From positions 17,481,708 to 17,545,707 of the forward strand of contig OW804094.1 of NCBI GenBank assembly GCA_942159475.1: 64,000 nucleotides of DNA, in the 5' to 3' direction. Made by a program: the position numbers and the translations under genes. The notes beneath the pieces were generated by a model, which did not search any database, had not been told where the DNA came from, and saw nothing but the letters and a program-made list of their open reading frames with translations. Origin of the DNA: Sthenelais limicola. Its lineage: Eukaryota; Annelida; Polychaeta; Phyllodocida; Sigalionidae. Shown piece after piece: positions 28,401 to 43,153 of the stretch. Numbering within the stretch: the stretch's first letter is position 1; every line of letters starts with the position of its first letter.

Positions 28401-31400
28401 TAGAATATGCAAAATGGTACATGAAGCTGAGCATGACACCATTTATTTTTAGCATGACCTCAATCAGGATATCACAGGTTAGAATGAGTGCCACTCCAGC
28501 ATGGATTCGAATCTATACCGTTGATATCTTTTTTATCAATAGAAACTACTAACACTGTATATAATGGCAGTATTGTTGTTATTTTGTTATTATGTACTTA
28601 GCTGGAAACAATATATCAATAATTCACAAATGGTAACGTACCTGTATTTGTCATAAGGTCCCACCATAGAACGGTATTTCTCCAACTCCGTCTTCATGGG
28701 GTCTAGTTGTCCATTCATCTGTGATCAGAGTAAATTAAAGTAATGCTATATCAGTATTTCCTATTTGAATATTGTAAACATATAAAACACACAAACGAAT
28801 GAGGCGATACACATTGTTATACCTTATTGTGTCATTAGTATACATCCCTAAAATTTTAATTCATTAATACCAAGGTTATACCATCATTCTGTATACCTGT
28901 ACCAGGAATAATTCATACATCTTTAAACTTCATTAATTCGTTACCGTTTGTGTTACACTAGTTGCAACAACATATCATTTGGTCCAATCCAAAATGATTT
29001 TAAAGAGGTCCCTATAGCAGCGATTGAAAAAGTTTCATTTGATGGTTCCTTTCCATAATAAGATATACATTCAATGATTGGAAGGGGTGACAAGGTATGA
29101 TAGATTCACCGACTCTGAGCATGGTGTTATAGAACAGTATTCAAAGGTGCTAGGGAACGTTGGTAAAGTGTTTCATTGGCAGCAGTGGATTAATAGGGGA
29201 TTTGCATGTCTCACTGCGCATGTCTACTGTAGTGCATCCTGGGATGGATTCTGTTGAAATCAGACTTAAAAATATTTGGCAGCATTTTATCGAAAATTGC
29301 AAGAATGTTTTCTCCAATATCATGGGGTGTACAAGTGAGAACATTGATAAATAGTCATGCTGAACATGACATGTTTTCTATAGATTTTAGACTGTACCAT
29401 TAGTCCCATAATTCCATGCGAATCAAGATTCAAAATGGCGGCTATGCAAATCCCCTATTGGGTGACAGACCATTGGTAAAAGAGCTCAGCGAGGCTCAGG
29501 GCTAATAGACAGGGCATTCCCATAAATAACCTTTATCAAGTTGAGGTACATTATCTACAGTCAGTAATAGATTATGAAAATGAAAATGAAAAGAACTTTT
29601 AAGGGTGGTCTCCACTGGCTGCTGTAAGCTCTGCAGTAAGCTCTGCGGTGAGCCTTGCGATGGTGCTGTGTTGCTGAGGAGTGACGAGGCCATGCCTACA
29701 TCGTTCACTGACCATGTAGGCAAGGACCTCGCCATTCCTCAGCACAAACCATCACAAGGCTTACCGCAGAGCTTACCGCAGCCAGTGGAGACCAGCCTTA
29801 AATCCAAATGTGTACCTGGGCGGGAAGAGCTGTGATGGTGGTCATGGCGCCATCTATTGTAGAGGAGAATGTAGTGAGTAGACTCTTGATGCCTGCAATA
29901 CAAATAAACAATAAGTTACAATTCTCAACATTAGTATCTTATAGAAAAATCAGTCACAAGTCGCAAAATTGATATTTTTCAAGGTGTTTTATTGGTCTTT
30001 TGTGCATGGGAATGTTTCTATTTTTGGTATGCTTAACGCTGTTTGTAGTACGAATACATTTACAAAATTTCAGGACAGTGTATTGAATACATCCATGCAT
30101 TACTAAGGTCATCTATTAGAGTATGTTTAGCTACTAGTACTAGTACATGTTCACAAAGAAATATTGCAAACCATTTTTTCAAAAATAAAAATATCAAACT
30201 TAAAATATAGAAATACGTATTAGATGTCCCAATGTTTACTATCGTTAGAATCAGCCTGATCTCATCTTTTCAAATATGATAATATCTCAAAATCTATTTT
30301 TTTGCGACTTATAACCCATTTTCCTGTGACACATCACATATAGAAATGTTGTCAACCATATATGAAATCATTGCTTGATATCATCAGTCAAGTTACATGA
30401 GAACATCATAATTGACCCTCTACACTCGATACGAGTCCTGTAGGCAGTAAACATCAAAGCCCGCTATGGTTAACCCTATGGAAAGCCGTTGCCTACAAAA
30501 CGCGTATAGAGTGTACCTGCATGCAAAATATCTGTTAACCTGTTTCTTTTGTATTCAAAAGTTTAATAATATATTAATATATAATAAATGGAGACCATTG
30601 GAACTCCACTGAAGACCGAAAACTGAGGACAATAGGGAAGTTCTGCACGCAAACCTATCTCAATTACGTAACCGTATCCATATCTTTTTTGTGAATTACG
30701 TCGCATTATTATGTGTAAAATATAAATAGTGAGCTGAAACATTTTGCTTCATATGTTGTCTTACGTCTTTCCCGCCATGATTTGCTGAACCTCTTTCTTC
30801 CTTGTAACGTATGTTTGCATACTGGAGATACGGATACGTTTACGTATAGGTTAGTCTTGCTAACCTCCCTATTAAATCATAATACTTACTGGTAACAACA
30901 GAGGTCGTTTCATTCTGTACCTTCCATGGGATCTCGTCGTAGTCCACTCTACCCTGAAACCAGGAGTATACATGTGTACACAGGTAATATATAGAGAGAA
31001 TGGGACGAGCCGGCAATAATCGAAAAATTATAGGACGAGATTCGTCCACATAAGCACGATGCCGTAGGCAGAGTGCTTATGTGGACGAATCAAGTCCTAT
31101 AAATTTTCGATTATTGCTGGCGAGTTCCATTCTATATTTATTATATGTGCATAAAATTTGATCATCATCAGATATCACTGAAAAAGTATTAAAGAACTCT
31201 CAGAGAGCCCCAGCTGCCCCACTGAGAGCACCTTCAGTAGGCTTGTTGTAGCTGTCAGGACTGTGTGAGTGAGCTGTCAGGACTGTGTGATCATGCACTG
31301 TTTACTTACTGACTTGGTTGAACTAAAACGTTCATATCGTAACCATTTCTTGAGCTACAATAACAAACCTTACATCATTTGATAGAGAATTTAATTCTCT

Positions 31401-34400
31401 ATTTAATGGTGTGGTGTTTATTATGTATTTCTATAATCACAGGTGGATTACCGATCGCGGGGATCTCCGCGGGGATCTCCGCGGGGATCTCCGCGGAGAC
31501 AGCGGAAGTGCTGAGTCAGAGCTATTTTTAGACAACTACATTTTTATAGGACGCGTCCTATATGACTATTTTTATAGCACCCCACTTATAGCACCTCTCA
31601 TATAGCATGCGCGTATAATAATAAAAGTTATAACTCTTGATCCTTGTAATCATTATAATCATGGATATATCAATGACCATGTAAGAACCTTTAGGTTTAT
31701 TGGGAAGACTCCTATTAAAAATGCCCCCAACAATAAATATCTTACCAAGACTTCTTCAAGTAAATTGCAGTTGAGAAGATAAAGCCTTTTTTTGATGAAT
31801 TAATGAATGAATAATAAAAGTAAACTAATGAATAAAGAATACATTAGCATACAAATTAATAAAGTGCCAAATACATAGATGAATTAATGGATGAATTAAT
31901 TAACGAATTAGTGCATTTATTACACATGTGGTCAATTTGAAAGGTGCATTTCTGCGGTGCATTCCGGTTGATCCCAACTGCGCCACGGCTATATAAGTTA
32001 GATTTACTTTTTTTTAAAAAAACAAAAAAAACGAGGATGGTGATATTATCCATAAACAAGGAGGGACTTGTTAGATGGTTGTGGTTTGAGTTTATTGGGT
32101 TCCAATGTTTCCAGCGGCCTTAATCAAATGTTTTAAAAACACATATGGATAATTCCAGCGTGTAATAAATAGCCAACGACACTCAGTTTGGGTCTGAACC
32201 GTCCAAAAGTCAGACTCAAACCTTCAGGGATCGTCCGTTTTGAGGACATGTCTCGATCAGTTTGAAACCCTCCATCGGGCCATTTGCTATAAGAATGAGT
32301 TAATGAATGTATTTCCAGATGAATGAATGGATGAATGAATGGACGAATGATGTAATGAATGTATTGCCAGATGAATGAATGGATGAATGAATGGATGAAT
32401 TAGTTAATGAATACTCACTGTTAGGATCATGGCTGTGAGGTTGTTTCCCAGCACAGAGTTCATCTGGGCCACCTGACCACTGATATCTGGTAGCTGAAGA
32501 TTAACATAGAAACAATTATACAAAGCGTAATCTCGCCCAATAAATATTCAATTGCTAGAATACCAAGTTCCATTCACTTTTTATCATATGTCCTTAGCAT
32601 TAAAGAATATTGAAATATAAACTTTTGGTTTTGGTTTTGAATCTTCATGAAGTATCTAAAAGCTTAAAGAAAACCCCAAATCGAATTGTTATCGTACACG
32701 TATGACAATAATTTTTTTATCGCACATCTGAGGAGGATGCGCATGATAATAAAGAGATAATCATGGTCTTTGAACTATGCATATGGCATATATTCACGCT
32801 CCTAGTAATAATGAATGTTGAGATTGATTGGTATGAAGACAGGAAAACCTAGAGTGAAATATTTTCATCTTCTATTGAAAGAATTAAGGGTGGTCTCCAC
32901 TGGCTGCGGTAAACTCTACGGTAAGCTCTGCAGTAAGCTCTGCGGTAAGCTCTGTGGTAAACTCTGTGGTAAGCTCTGCAGTAAGCTCTGCGGTAAGCTC
33001 TGCGGTAAGCCTTGCGATGGTGCTGTGATGGTGATCGTGGCGAGCAGAACCAGCACAAACCATCGCAAGGCTTACCGCAGAGCTTACCGCAGCCAGTGGA
33101 GACCACCCTTTACTGAATTGTTCAAGGCACAGAGGGAATAGTGTAAATGATGGCTATAATCTGTATGTTCCAAATAATGTTTATAGATTTAATGAGAAGG
33201 CAATGAATGAACACAGCTTTTAACAAAATGTGTATCGATAAAATTATGTGATTGGCCAAAATGAAATGAAATTGTCAAATAAGTGACATCACAACCCAAG
33301 AAATAAAAGATATTTTTCCAGTAAAAATGATACAGCAATTATACAGCAGAATTTCATAGCATATTATCATCTATTATATGTCATGTCAAGAATTTCATGC
33401 GAATTTTGATTTGAAACACCATGATAGTAATCAGTTTATACAGGGAAAGAAAAGATTGAAATCTGATAAGAGAACTTTTTTTTTTCATTACAAATAAAGG
33501 CCAATACATTTACAATATCTATCAAAAAAACGCATGTCGACCCTGTCGATGTTTTGTCGATATTTGACACTGTCACTTACATTATTAAAGTTGACATCCA
33601 TAGCCAGTACACTGGTGTCAAGGCTGTCACAAACTGACACTCCGGTACAGTCACCCTTGGCACTGTCAACACTGGTCTTGGCATTGCCGAGGTCAGTTGA
33701 CAGTGTGCTGGCCAGGGTCTTGATGCTGGCCACTGCTGTGTTCAGAGCTAGAAGCTGGGCTCCCACAGATGTGATGTCTGGTAATGAGCAAGTGAATATA
33801 ATTATGTGATGTGTTTCAGGAAAATGAGTCATAAGTCGCAAAATGAATATTTTTCAAAGTGATTTATTTATAAGATATCTCTGTTGGAATATTCTACTTT
33901 TTGGGGTGCTTAATGCTGGTAGTAACATCGATACATGTACACAATTTCAAGGCAATGTATTAAATATATCTATGCATTTCTAAGGTCATCTTATGGAGTA
34001 TATTTAGGTACTTTATTAGTAATTATTCGCCCAAAAATATTAATAACTATTTTTCAGAAATAAAATATCAAGCTTGAAGTATAGAAACACTACTTATATA
34101 TCCCATTGCTTACTACCATTAGTATCGGTTTTATCTCATCTTTTCAAATATGATGTTATCTAAAAAAGGTTTTTGCGACTTGTGACTCATTTCCCTGTAA
34201 CGCAACACATATATGATGTGTTACAGGGAAATGAGTCCCAAGTCGCAAACATTGTATTTTTCACACGTCTATATCACATGAACTCCTTATTTGAATGTTT
34301 TCATTTCTGGAGAGTTTAGTGTTCTTAGTAGTAGCAATACATGTATCAAATTCCGGGACTGTGTGCTAAATGTATCTATGCATTTCTGAGGTCATCCTGA

Positions 34401-37400
34401 GCATTATATTTAGCTTATTTACTAGTGATTGACCCTAACAAATATCGCTAACATATTTTCCATGCTTAGAATTATATAAAAGTACTTATTAGATGTCCTA
34501 TTGTTTATCATCATTGGAAGGGGCTTGATCTCATCTTTTCAAATGCGATGATATCTCAAAATTTGTTTGTAGCTTTCAATATTTTTGGGTGGGCTATTAC
34601 CAATGAAATAACTAAATGCAATTGATAGAGTGACCTTCGAAACGCATGGATATATTATACATCACATGTAACAAATATGCAATTTACATCATGCCACTTA
34701 TGATAACACTAGCTTCATCATTGACATTGTCAAGTCTATTTGGCACTCACATTTTAAAAATGAAGATACTTACTTGTGTCAAGTGCCAGAAGGGAGTTCA
34801 TGGCATTGTCGATACCACCCGCCACGCCGAGCTTGTTTCGTGTTCCTATACCCAGAATATAGCCTATGTCTGTGTGGACAAAATACAGTTATGGGTGAAA
34901 TTTCCAGAAAATGAACAATAAATATTAAGGAACCCTCCCAAATAACCCGAATTTGATACAAAAATGAGACTCAAAACACAAATGAACATAATCAAACAGA
35001 TCCTTTGAATCACCTTGATATCGAATATACTCAGATTTATCTAGTATTTACCATTTTCCAGCCTAATGTAGAAGAGTTTACTAAATGTGTGGAGCTGGCG
35101 ATTGTACATTTTCTGATGATCCGTTCCATGGACAGTTATATAAGTTTCATTTAGCTGATATCTGCTATGGGGAAATGACATATTAATTACACTTTCTACA
35201 GGGATTATCCCCATCTGTCGTAAATAGGTTTCTTGGGGTGGACCGTGGGATACTTGGTTGTAGTTGTAACGTTTATTGCCATGTATTAAGGTAAAATTGG
35301 AGGGTCTAACTCCTTAAAAAGAAGGAGGATTTCAAGACCCTCCGGACACACTATGATTTACAAAGAAATAGGAGAACAATCCACCATTAAGTCAACACCT
35401 TAATGGTGGCCCCTATTGGTATAATGGTATAATATTGGTACTATTGGTATAATGGAATAGGGAAGCAAGATTTACTCAATATAAAAAAATGTTAAAAAAA
35501 AAGAAAAAAATGTTTACTCACTGTCGAGATCCCTCTCCACAACCTTGGCTGTAAAGTTGTATCCATCAGATGCTACGTACTTCAGTTCCTGCAGTCATAC
35601 ATAAGTTAACATGAATCAGGGGTTCAACATCAGTGCTAAATATTACAACTGCCCGCCATAGCCAGGCAGGGTTAAAGGATTGATGAGGCGGACATTGCTT
35701 CTGCTTAGTATGTGTGGTCACAATAAACGTCGTCATATGTCTAGCTTCGTGCAGTGATCGTTTAGCACTTTACTCCTCGTTGGTGTATGTACCACATGCT
35801 ATTTGTATGGGCGGGAGTAGTGTGGTAATTTGCACCAGTTCAACGCGTGTGGTATGACATTGCCATTCCCTCTTCCTCCCCCCAGTACACTGCTATATAC
35901 TTATACATAGCAAAGTGGGAGTAAATATAGAACCTAAATTCGAATGTGGTACTCGGGACACTATTGCACTGTCCTCGTGTCCTCGTGTCCCTTGTACCAC
36001 ATTCTCATTAGGTTCTATCTATAAAACACCCATGAATCGTTCTAAGTGTGTGCTAACTACCAGTAGACACCTCAGATGGATGAACAGTCCCCTTAAGGGT
36101 GGTCTCCACTGGCTGTGGCAAGCTCTGGATAAGCCTTGCGATGGTTTGTGCTGGTTCTGTAGGTGGTGAGGAATAACAAGGTCCTTGCCTACATGGTCAG
36201 TGAACGATGTAGGCAGGACCTCGCCACTCCTCAACAACACAGCACCATCGCAAGGTTTACCGCAGAGCTTACCACAGAGCCTACCGCAGCCAGTGGAGAC
36301 CACCCTTTATCCTCTCGAAAATGTTCTCAGAGATACTCATTAATGTGAAACAGAACTGCTAATTACAAAGTGTGCTACTTACATTGACAGTGTTGGTGAG
36401 GAAGAGTTGTAGATCGTCCACGTTGTTGGAGATGGAGGTTCCCAGGTTCTCTATGGACACGGGTACTTGCCCATTGGTCACGTAAACACACAGGCACCCC
36501 ACGCTGTCAGAAATACAATTTAACCATTTTTAACAGCTTTTATGTATTTTTTTATTTATTTTTTTAATTAAAATACCATCCTCCTGATGAAGGGCCATAT
36601 ATGCCCGAAAGCTTGAGAAACTAATAAAATCAACACCAACTTTATTACGTTCTTCATAAGTTACATCTATTAAAATTACTTCGGCCAACCCGATATACAG
36701 CGAGCCCCTTCCCCTTCGACTGTATTTTTTTTAATTATTTTTATACTTTTAAAGTTGTTATGTCACAAATACAGTTAAACCATTTTTAACAGCTTTTATA
36801 TATATTTTTTTATTTTATTTTTTTTATTATTTTTTATACTTTTAAAGTTGTTATGTCACAAATACAATTAAACCATTTTTAACAGCTTTTATATATATTT
36901 TTTTATTTTATTTTTTTAATTATTTTTTATACTTTTAAAGTTGTTATGTCATAAATACAATTAATGCATTTTTAACAGCTTTATATAAGATGTGTTGCAG
37001 GGAAATGAGTGGCAAGTCGCAAAAAAAATGGATTTTGAGATATTATCATGTTTGAACAGATATTTCTATATATTAAGTTTCACGCTGTTTGCTATATTTT
37101 TGGGTGGACAATACTAGTAAAGTAGCTAAATATACACTATAAGATGACCTTGGTAATGCAAGAATATATTTGATACAACGTCTTGATAGCATTAGATACT
37201 CCAAGCACTAGATACTCCAAGAATGCAAACAATCCAACAAAGAGATCTTGTGAATAAATCACTTGGAAAAATATCAATTTTGCGACTTGTGACTCATTTG
37301 CCGGTAACACATAACCAATGTGATGCATCCTCTAATAAAATGTGATCCGTTTTAGGAAAATGAGTCATAAGTAGCAAAATATTGATTTTGAGATATCGCC

Positions 37401-40400
37401 ATATTTGAAAAGTAGAGATCAGGGTGATTCCAATGAGAGTAAACACTAGGACACCTAATAAGTATTTCTATTTTTTAAGTTTGATATTTTTATGTTTGAA
37501 AAAAGAAAGTTTCAGTAAAGTAACTAAATATACTCCACACCTTTAATTTACTCCATGCCTTCAAAACTCAAGGATATATTTAACACAATGTCTCGAAATT
37601 TCTTACATGGACTCATATGCCTATAAGTGCTGAAGCCTCTAGAGATCAGAACAGAGAGGTCTTATGAAAAAAACACTTTGAAATTTATCAGTTTTGCGAC
37701 TTGTGACTCATTTTCCTGGAACACATCACAAATATACTACTCACAAAATAAATAGGGTGAGGACGAGGAGAACGATGCTGAATATGATGCGGTACTTGTT
37801 GTCAGTGTCCTTGCGCTGTATCTTGTAGTTACCACTGCAGTTACCACAGCAGCAACGGCAACAACACATGCAACAACCGATGAGGGGCATGATGAACACA
37901 TAGAGGAAGCCTATAACCACACACACAGCAAATCCCAGTGCTAGGTTCACTATCTGAAAAAAGGGAAACAGTTATCCTTTATTATGCGTTTGAGGAAAAT
38001 ACTTTACCCCAAGCATTCATTCATTTTTCTTCTTTTTAAAGCATTTTATTTGCCTACAGTTTCGGGATATATGTTAAGTAATGGTGAAGGTAAAGTTAAA
38101 TGAAGAAACAATATCCTCAAGTGTTCTAAACGTATAGAAGCCTCCATTGCAGTAAAGAAGTGGTTACTGTGAGCTCAACCTCACAGTATACCTGGTCTTC
38201 ACTGTAACATTGGTGTCTAGTCCTCAAGTAGTATCATGTATTATGCAAATAGCTTACTTGCCCTACCAAAGATTAGAAAATGTTAGGAGGTGCAATGATG
38301 TTTTTGAAAAGCTGCTTCGGGGTAAGAACCCAATCCTGAGCTGACCATCTGATGGTGACAAAATAGTTGACATAAAGATTAATAGATATTTAATAATAAC
38401 AAAAAAAGAAACAAATACTTACTTCCATATATTGGGCGGCAATGTCAAAGGTGCCCTTGATGAGACCAAGCAGCATCGCTGTAAAAACAAGGAATATTTC
38501 AATGATGCATTTATCGTGCTTCTCAATCAATAATTTGTCTGGCATGTACAACCCTTCTCGTTGAGTGAGAATAGATCTAGGGATGTTTAATATACACATA
38601 ATAACGATTCAACCATTTAACTGTTAGACGCTGGGAGTGGATTTTACTATGTTTTCAATCTGCCTAAATGCGAGGCTCTTATCATTATTATTATCATTAC
38701 TATTACTCTATCATTTTTGTTCTTTGAATTTATATAAAAGTTTCTTTGATAAATGTCCTCTCGTCAGGCTAGAACTATTGAATTGATATCTATAAACAGA
38801 ACAGCAAGATCTGAAAACATTCCTACAAGAAGATCTTGTGAATATTATCACTTCGAAAAATACCTATTTTGCGACTTGTGACTCATTTTCCTGAAACACA
38901 TCCCAAATGGCATCACCTGCTAAATCTCAGTCAACCATCTTTTCTTCTTCTGTACAGCCCCTTCTTCCCCCCCCCCCCCGCAATATCCTCCACCACTATC
39001 TCCCCCTTCATTACATTCCTCTCCAATTCCTCAATAGGGGATTTGCATAGCCGCCATTTTGAATCTTGATTCGCATGGAATTATGGGACTAATGGTACAG
39101 TCTAAAATCTATAGAAAACAGGCCATATTCAGCATGGGATATTTATCAATGTTCTAATGTCAATATCCATGTGTTATACCTGTTTCCATAACACAACTCC
39201 CCATCTTCCCCATCATGCATTTGGTTTTCATAGATCATTTATACAAGCTATGCTATAGGTGAAAACATTCTTGCAATTTTTTTATAAAAATGTTGCTACA
39301 TATTTGCAGGCCAGAATTGAACAAAATCCATCCCATGATGCACTATAACAGACATGCGCAGTGGCACATGCAAATCCCCTATTCAAAGAAATCCCTTTCT
39401 TCACACCGTCCTTCCTGCATGGTTCATTGAACCATTTTCCTCCATCACCAGGTCTTCATTTCTGATGCGAACAATTAGGTATGACAGAACATTTTACATC
39501 TGGATGTACAGATGTTCAAGATGCGTATGTCTTCTTGTTGGTAAATAAAATGAATTATTCTTAGCGCAGTCGCTTAATACTAGTATTCCCCTTTTTTTCA
39601 ATACTCGTAATCTTCTTTTCATATACTTAAATAAGCAAATCTTCTCCAAATAACTTTTTCTTATATAGAACCTAGCTGTCAGAAGTATAAAATTAAACAT
39701 CTCTTGTTTGTCATCTGAACCCGGAATCCCTAGGATTCATTGGACTATTGGTTAGGTGGAAGATACCTATCTTTCCTTTACCTCATCCTCCCACTCCATC
39801 ATCTCTATCTGCTCCTCTTCCACTACCTTCGTCTACACCTCTGCCTTCCCCCCCCCCCCACACAACGAAACATAGGTGTGTTTCCGATTTAGCCCCTCCC
39901 CCATACCTAGAAAAACCTTCCCCAACCTAAAAAAAGATTTTGATCATTCCTGATTTCTTTTGGAATTTTTCTTTTTTAAATTTAAATAATGAAAGCAGGA
40001 AAACAGGTTTTCCAAGCCAGAAACTGTCAAAAGCATATTTTCGTTGTTTACAACTATTGTTGTAGAATTGATTTTTTTCCAGTTCCTAGCGAGCGGGTTC
40101 CTATAAAAAGAAGTTACCACCCCCCCCCCCTACATACTGCGTTTTGCGCCAGATAAATCGGAAACACACCTATTTTTCTTGTCGACATTCACCACTACTT
40201 CCCCCACAGCCCTGCCCCCCCCCCCCCTCTACCTCCTCCATTTCCTCCATCCTCCTACACCACTTTCACCATCTTCTTTTCCACCACTACTTCCCCCACA
40301 GCCCAGCCCCCCCCCACCCCTCTACCTCCTCCATTTCCTCCATCCTCTGTACACCATTCATGGTTTATGAATTATTTGTTTACTCCAGTGTTTACTCTTC

Positions 40401-43117
40401 TGAGCTGGTAACCAGGAGACATACCATGAGGTAGGATCAATCCATGCACTACCCCAATACGGCTTCACCTGGTCTTCCAACAATAACCTCGCCAATAGAA
40501 TAGTCTAAACCAGCCCTGCTAAATGTGATTGATTATATCCTTTCATGATTACTTTATTAACGTCTGTGTGGTAGATATATCCCTTAGTAAATGTGTTCAC
40601 ACACAGATGCAATAGGGGATTTGTATAGCCGCCATTTTGAATTTTGATTCGCATGGAATTATGGGACTTATTTGTATCTATAGAAAATATGCCATATTCA
40701 GCATGGAGTATTTATCAGTTCTCCAATGTCAATATCCATGTGTTGAAATGTTTCCTTAACAAAAGCCTCCATATTTTCAATCATGCATTTGGTTTTCATA
40801 GATCATTTATAAAAGCTACGATATTGGTAAAAACATTCTTGAAATTTTCGATAAAAATGTTCCCAAATATTTGTATGTCAGATTTCATCAGAATCTATCC
40901 CATGATGCACTGTGACAGACATGCGCAGTGGTACATGCAAATCCCTTATTGTGGCGAGAAGCCGGCGAAGATATTGACCGCATTTATCTAATCATAACAT
41001 AACATTATTTTAAAATAAGGCAAGTTTGGAGGACAAGTCTAAAAAGTGTCTGTCTGTCAATTAAGCAGCTAATATGTGTGTTACAGGTGTGTGATGTTCC
41101 TGCTGGCTCCTAGGGACCCTGACCATTGGCCATTGACCATTGGCCAGCGGCTAATTATGTGATGTGGTATAGAAAAATGAGTCACAAGTTGCAAAATTGA
41201 TATTTATCAAAGTGTTGTATTTGTACGATGTCTCTGCGGGGATGCGCTCATTTTTGGGGTGCTTAACGCGGTTGTAGCATGAGTACAATGTCATTGGCCC
41301 AATGTCATTTACCTAATTTCAGGACAGTGTTTTAAATAATATATCCATGCATTTGTAAGGTCATCTTATAAAGTATATGTAGCTACTTTACTGGTCAATT
41401 TCCATTAAAGGGTTAAGTTCTATACGTAGTTTAGGTAGAATTAGATAGTATGTAACCAAGAAAAGAAAAAACAAAAAAGCAGGGTCTGGAAGACCCTTTT
41501 TGAGATGACTACAACCTTTTTGTCTGAAACATCTTATGACGAATAAAGAATTCTCTTATCTTATCTGATCTTATCATTCAGAAAAGTACCCTTCTCCTTT
41601 ATTGTGTTTAATTTCTAAGCATAAAGGTTGGTCTCCACTGGCTGCGGTAAGCTCTGCAGTAAGCCTTGCGATGGTGCTGTGTTGGTGAGAAGTGGCGAGT
41701 TCCTGAGTACATGATTGACTGACCATGTAGGCAAGGACCTCGTCATTCCTCTCCACCTACAGAACCAGCACAAACCATCGCAAGGCTTACCGCAGAGCTT
41801 ACCGCAGCCAGTGGAGACCACCCTTAAAGAGATGTTTTGTTGCACTCTATTATCATTCTTCACCGCTGGGATCAAAGACGTCAAGTACAATAAATCTTGG
41901 CGACAGCAACTATTGGCGTAACTTTTCATTGATGTTTGAATAGAGGAGATATTCGACTGGTTTATAGCCCCATGTGACGGCCACAAGTTTACTTGACCGA
42001 CTCAGAAGATAGCACGAACATAAATTTTGACGACAAGTTAAACATAATCACGATCAGCATACAATTCAACCTATTACAAACTCATATAATTTGGTCCCTT
42101 GACTTAAATAAATCACATAGCTCTCCCTCACCCTCTGAGTGTCTGTTCAAGTGTGTAATTCAAAATATTTACTGGCGGTATTTCTTAGTTCCTGTCTATT
42201 TTACTTAGTAAATGGGTCAGGTGACCAGAAAATGTACAATCAGCAGCTCTACACATTTAGTACATTCTCCTAAATTCGACTGAAAAATCATAAATATCAG
42301 GTATATCTGAGTATATTCGGTATCGAGTTGATTTAATGAATGTATTTGGTTATGTTGAATTGTGCTTTGAGACTCATTTTTGTATTAAATTCGGGTTATT
42401 TGGGAAGGTTTTTTTAAAAAGTGAATTGTGCATTTGCTGGAAACTTCACCCAAATAGTATTTTTATACAGACCATTGCACCACTACATTATTATAAAGTG
42501 ACACATTAATTGCACAACTCAGGCTTTTTTTATACCAATGCCAATGGATTTTCCATCAGTGTGTGTTCAAGCATGTAATCGTTATGTTTACTGGCGGTAG
42601 TTGCCAGTTCCTGTTCCTTTGTACCCATTAGGGAAGTAAATAGTGCATGTATAGACGCCATTCTCTGGTCCCATATATGGGTTAGTTATTCAGAAAATTT
42701 ACAATTGGCAGAGCAACACATTTCATAAATTTTGCTAAATTAAGCTGAAAAATGATGAATACTGTGTGTATCTGAGTATATTTGGTATCGCATTGATTTA
42801 AAGTATCAGTTCTGTTATGTTAAACTGCAATTTTAATCTTATTTTTGTCTTAAGTGTGGGTTATTTGAGAGGATTGGTGAAGGCGAATTGTACATTTTCT
42901 CAAAATCTGACCCATCTATATCATACACTCGATTGACTATCTCAGACAAGTTATATGCTTGTAATTTAGTTGGCATTGTGTTGTATTGTTTAAGTAGTTA
43001 TATCGGGTGTACTAGCTTTAATCTTCAAGCTTTGTGACAAACCGTTCATACCAATGTTTTATACACTATACTATTTACAGCTTTACTTTTTGTAAAGCCT
43101 TCACGGTGAATATACTC

Positions 43118-43153
<36 letters not shown>

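Noticed and set aside
32815..33141. Frames with KLCGKLC and RRAYRRAY repeats
   Set aside because: Translation of the 12-bp arm units of foldback family D. Not a cysteine-rich peptide gene.
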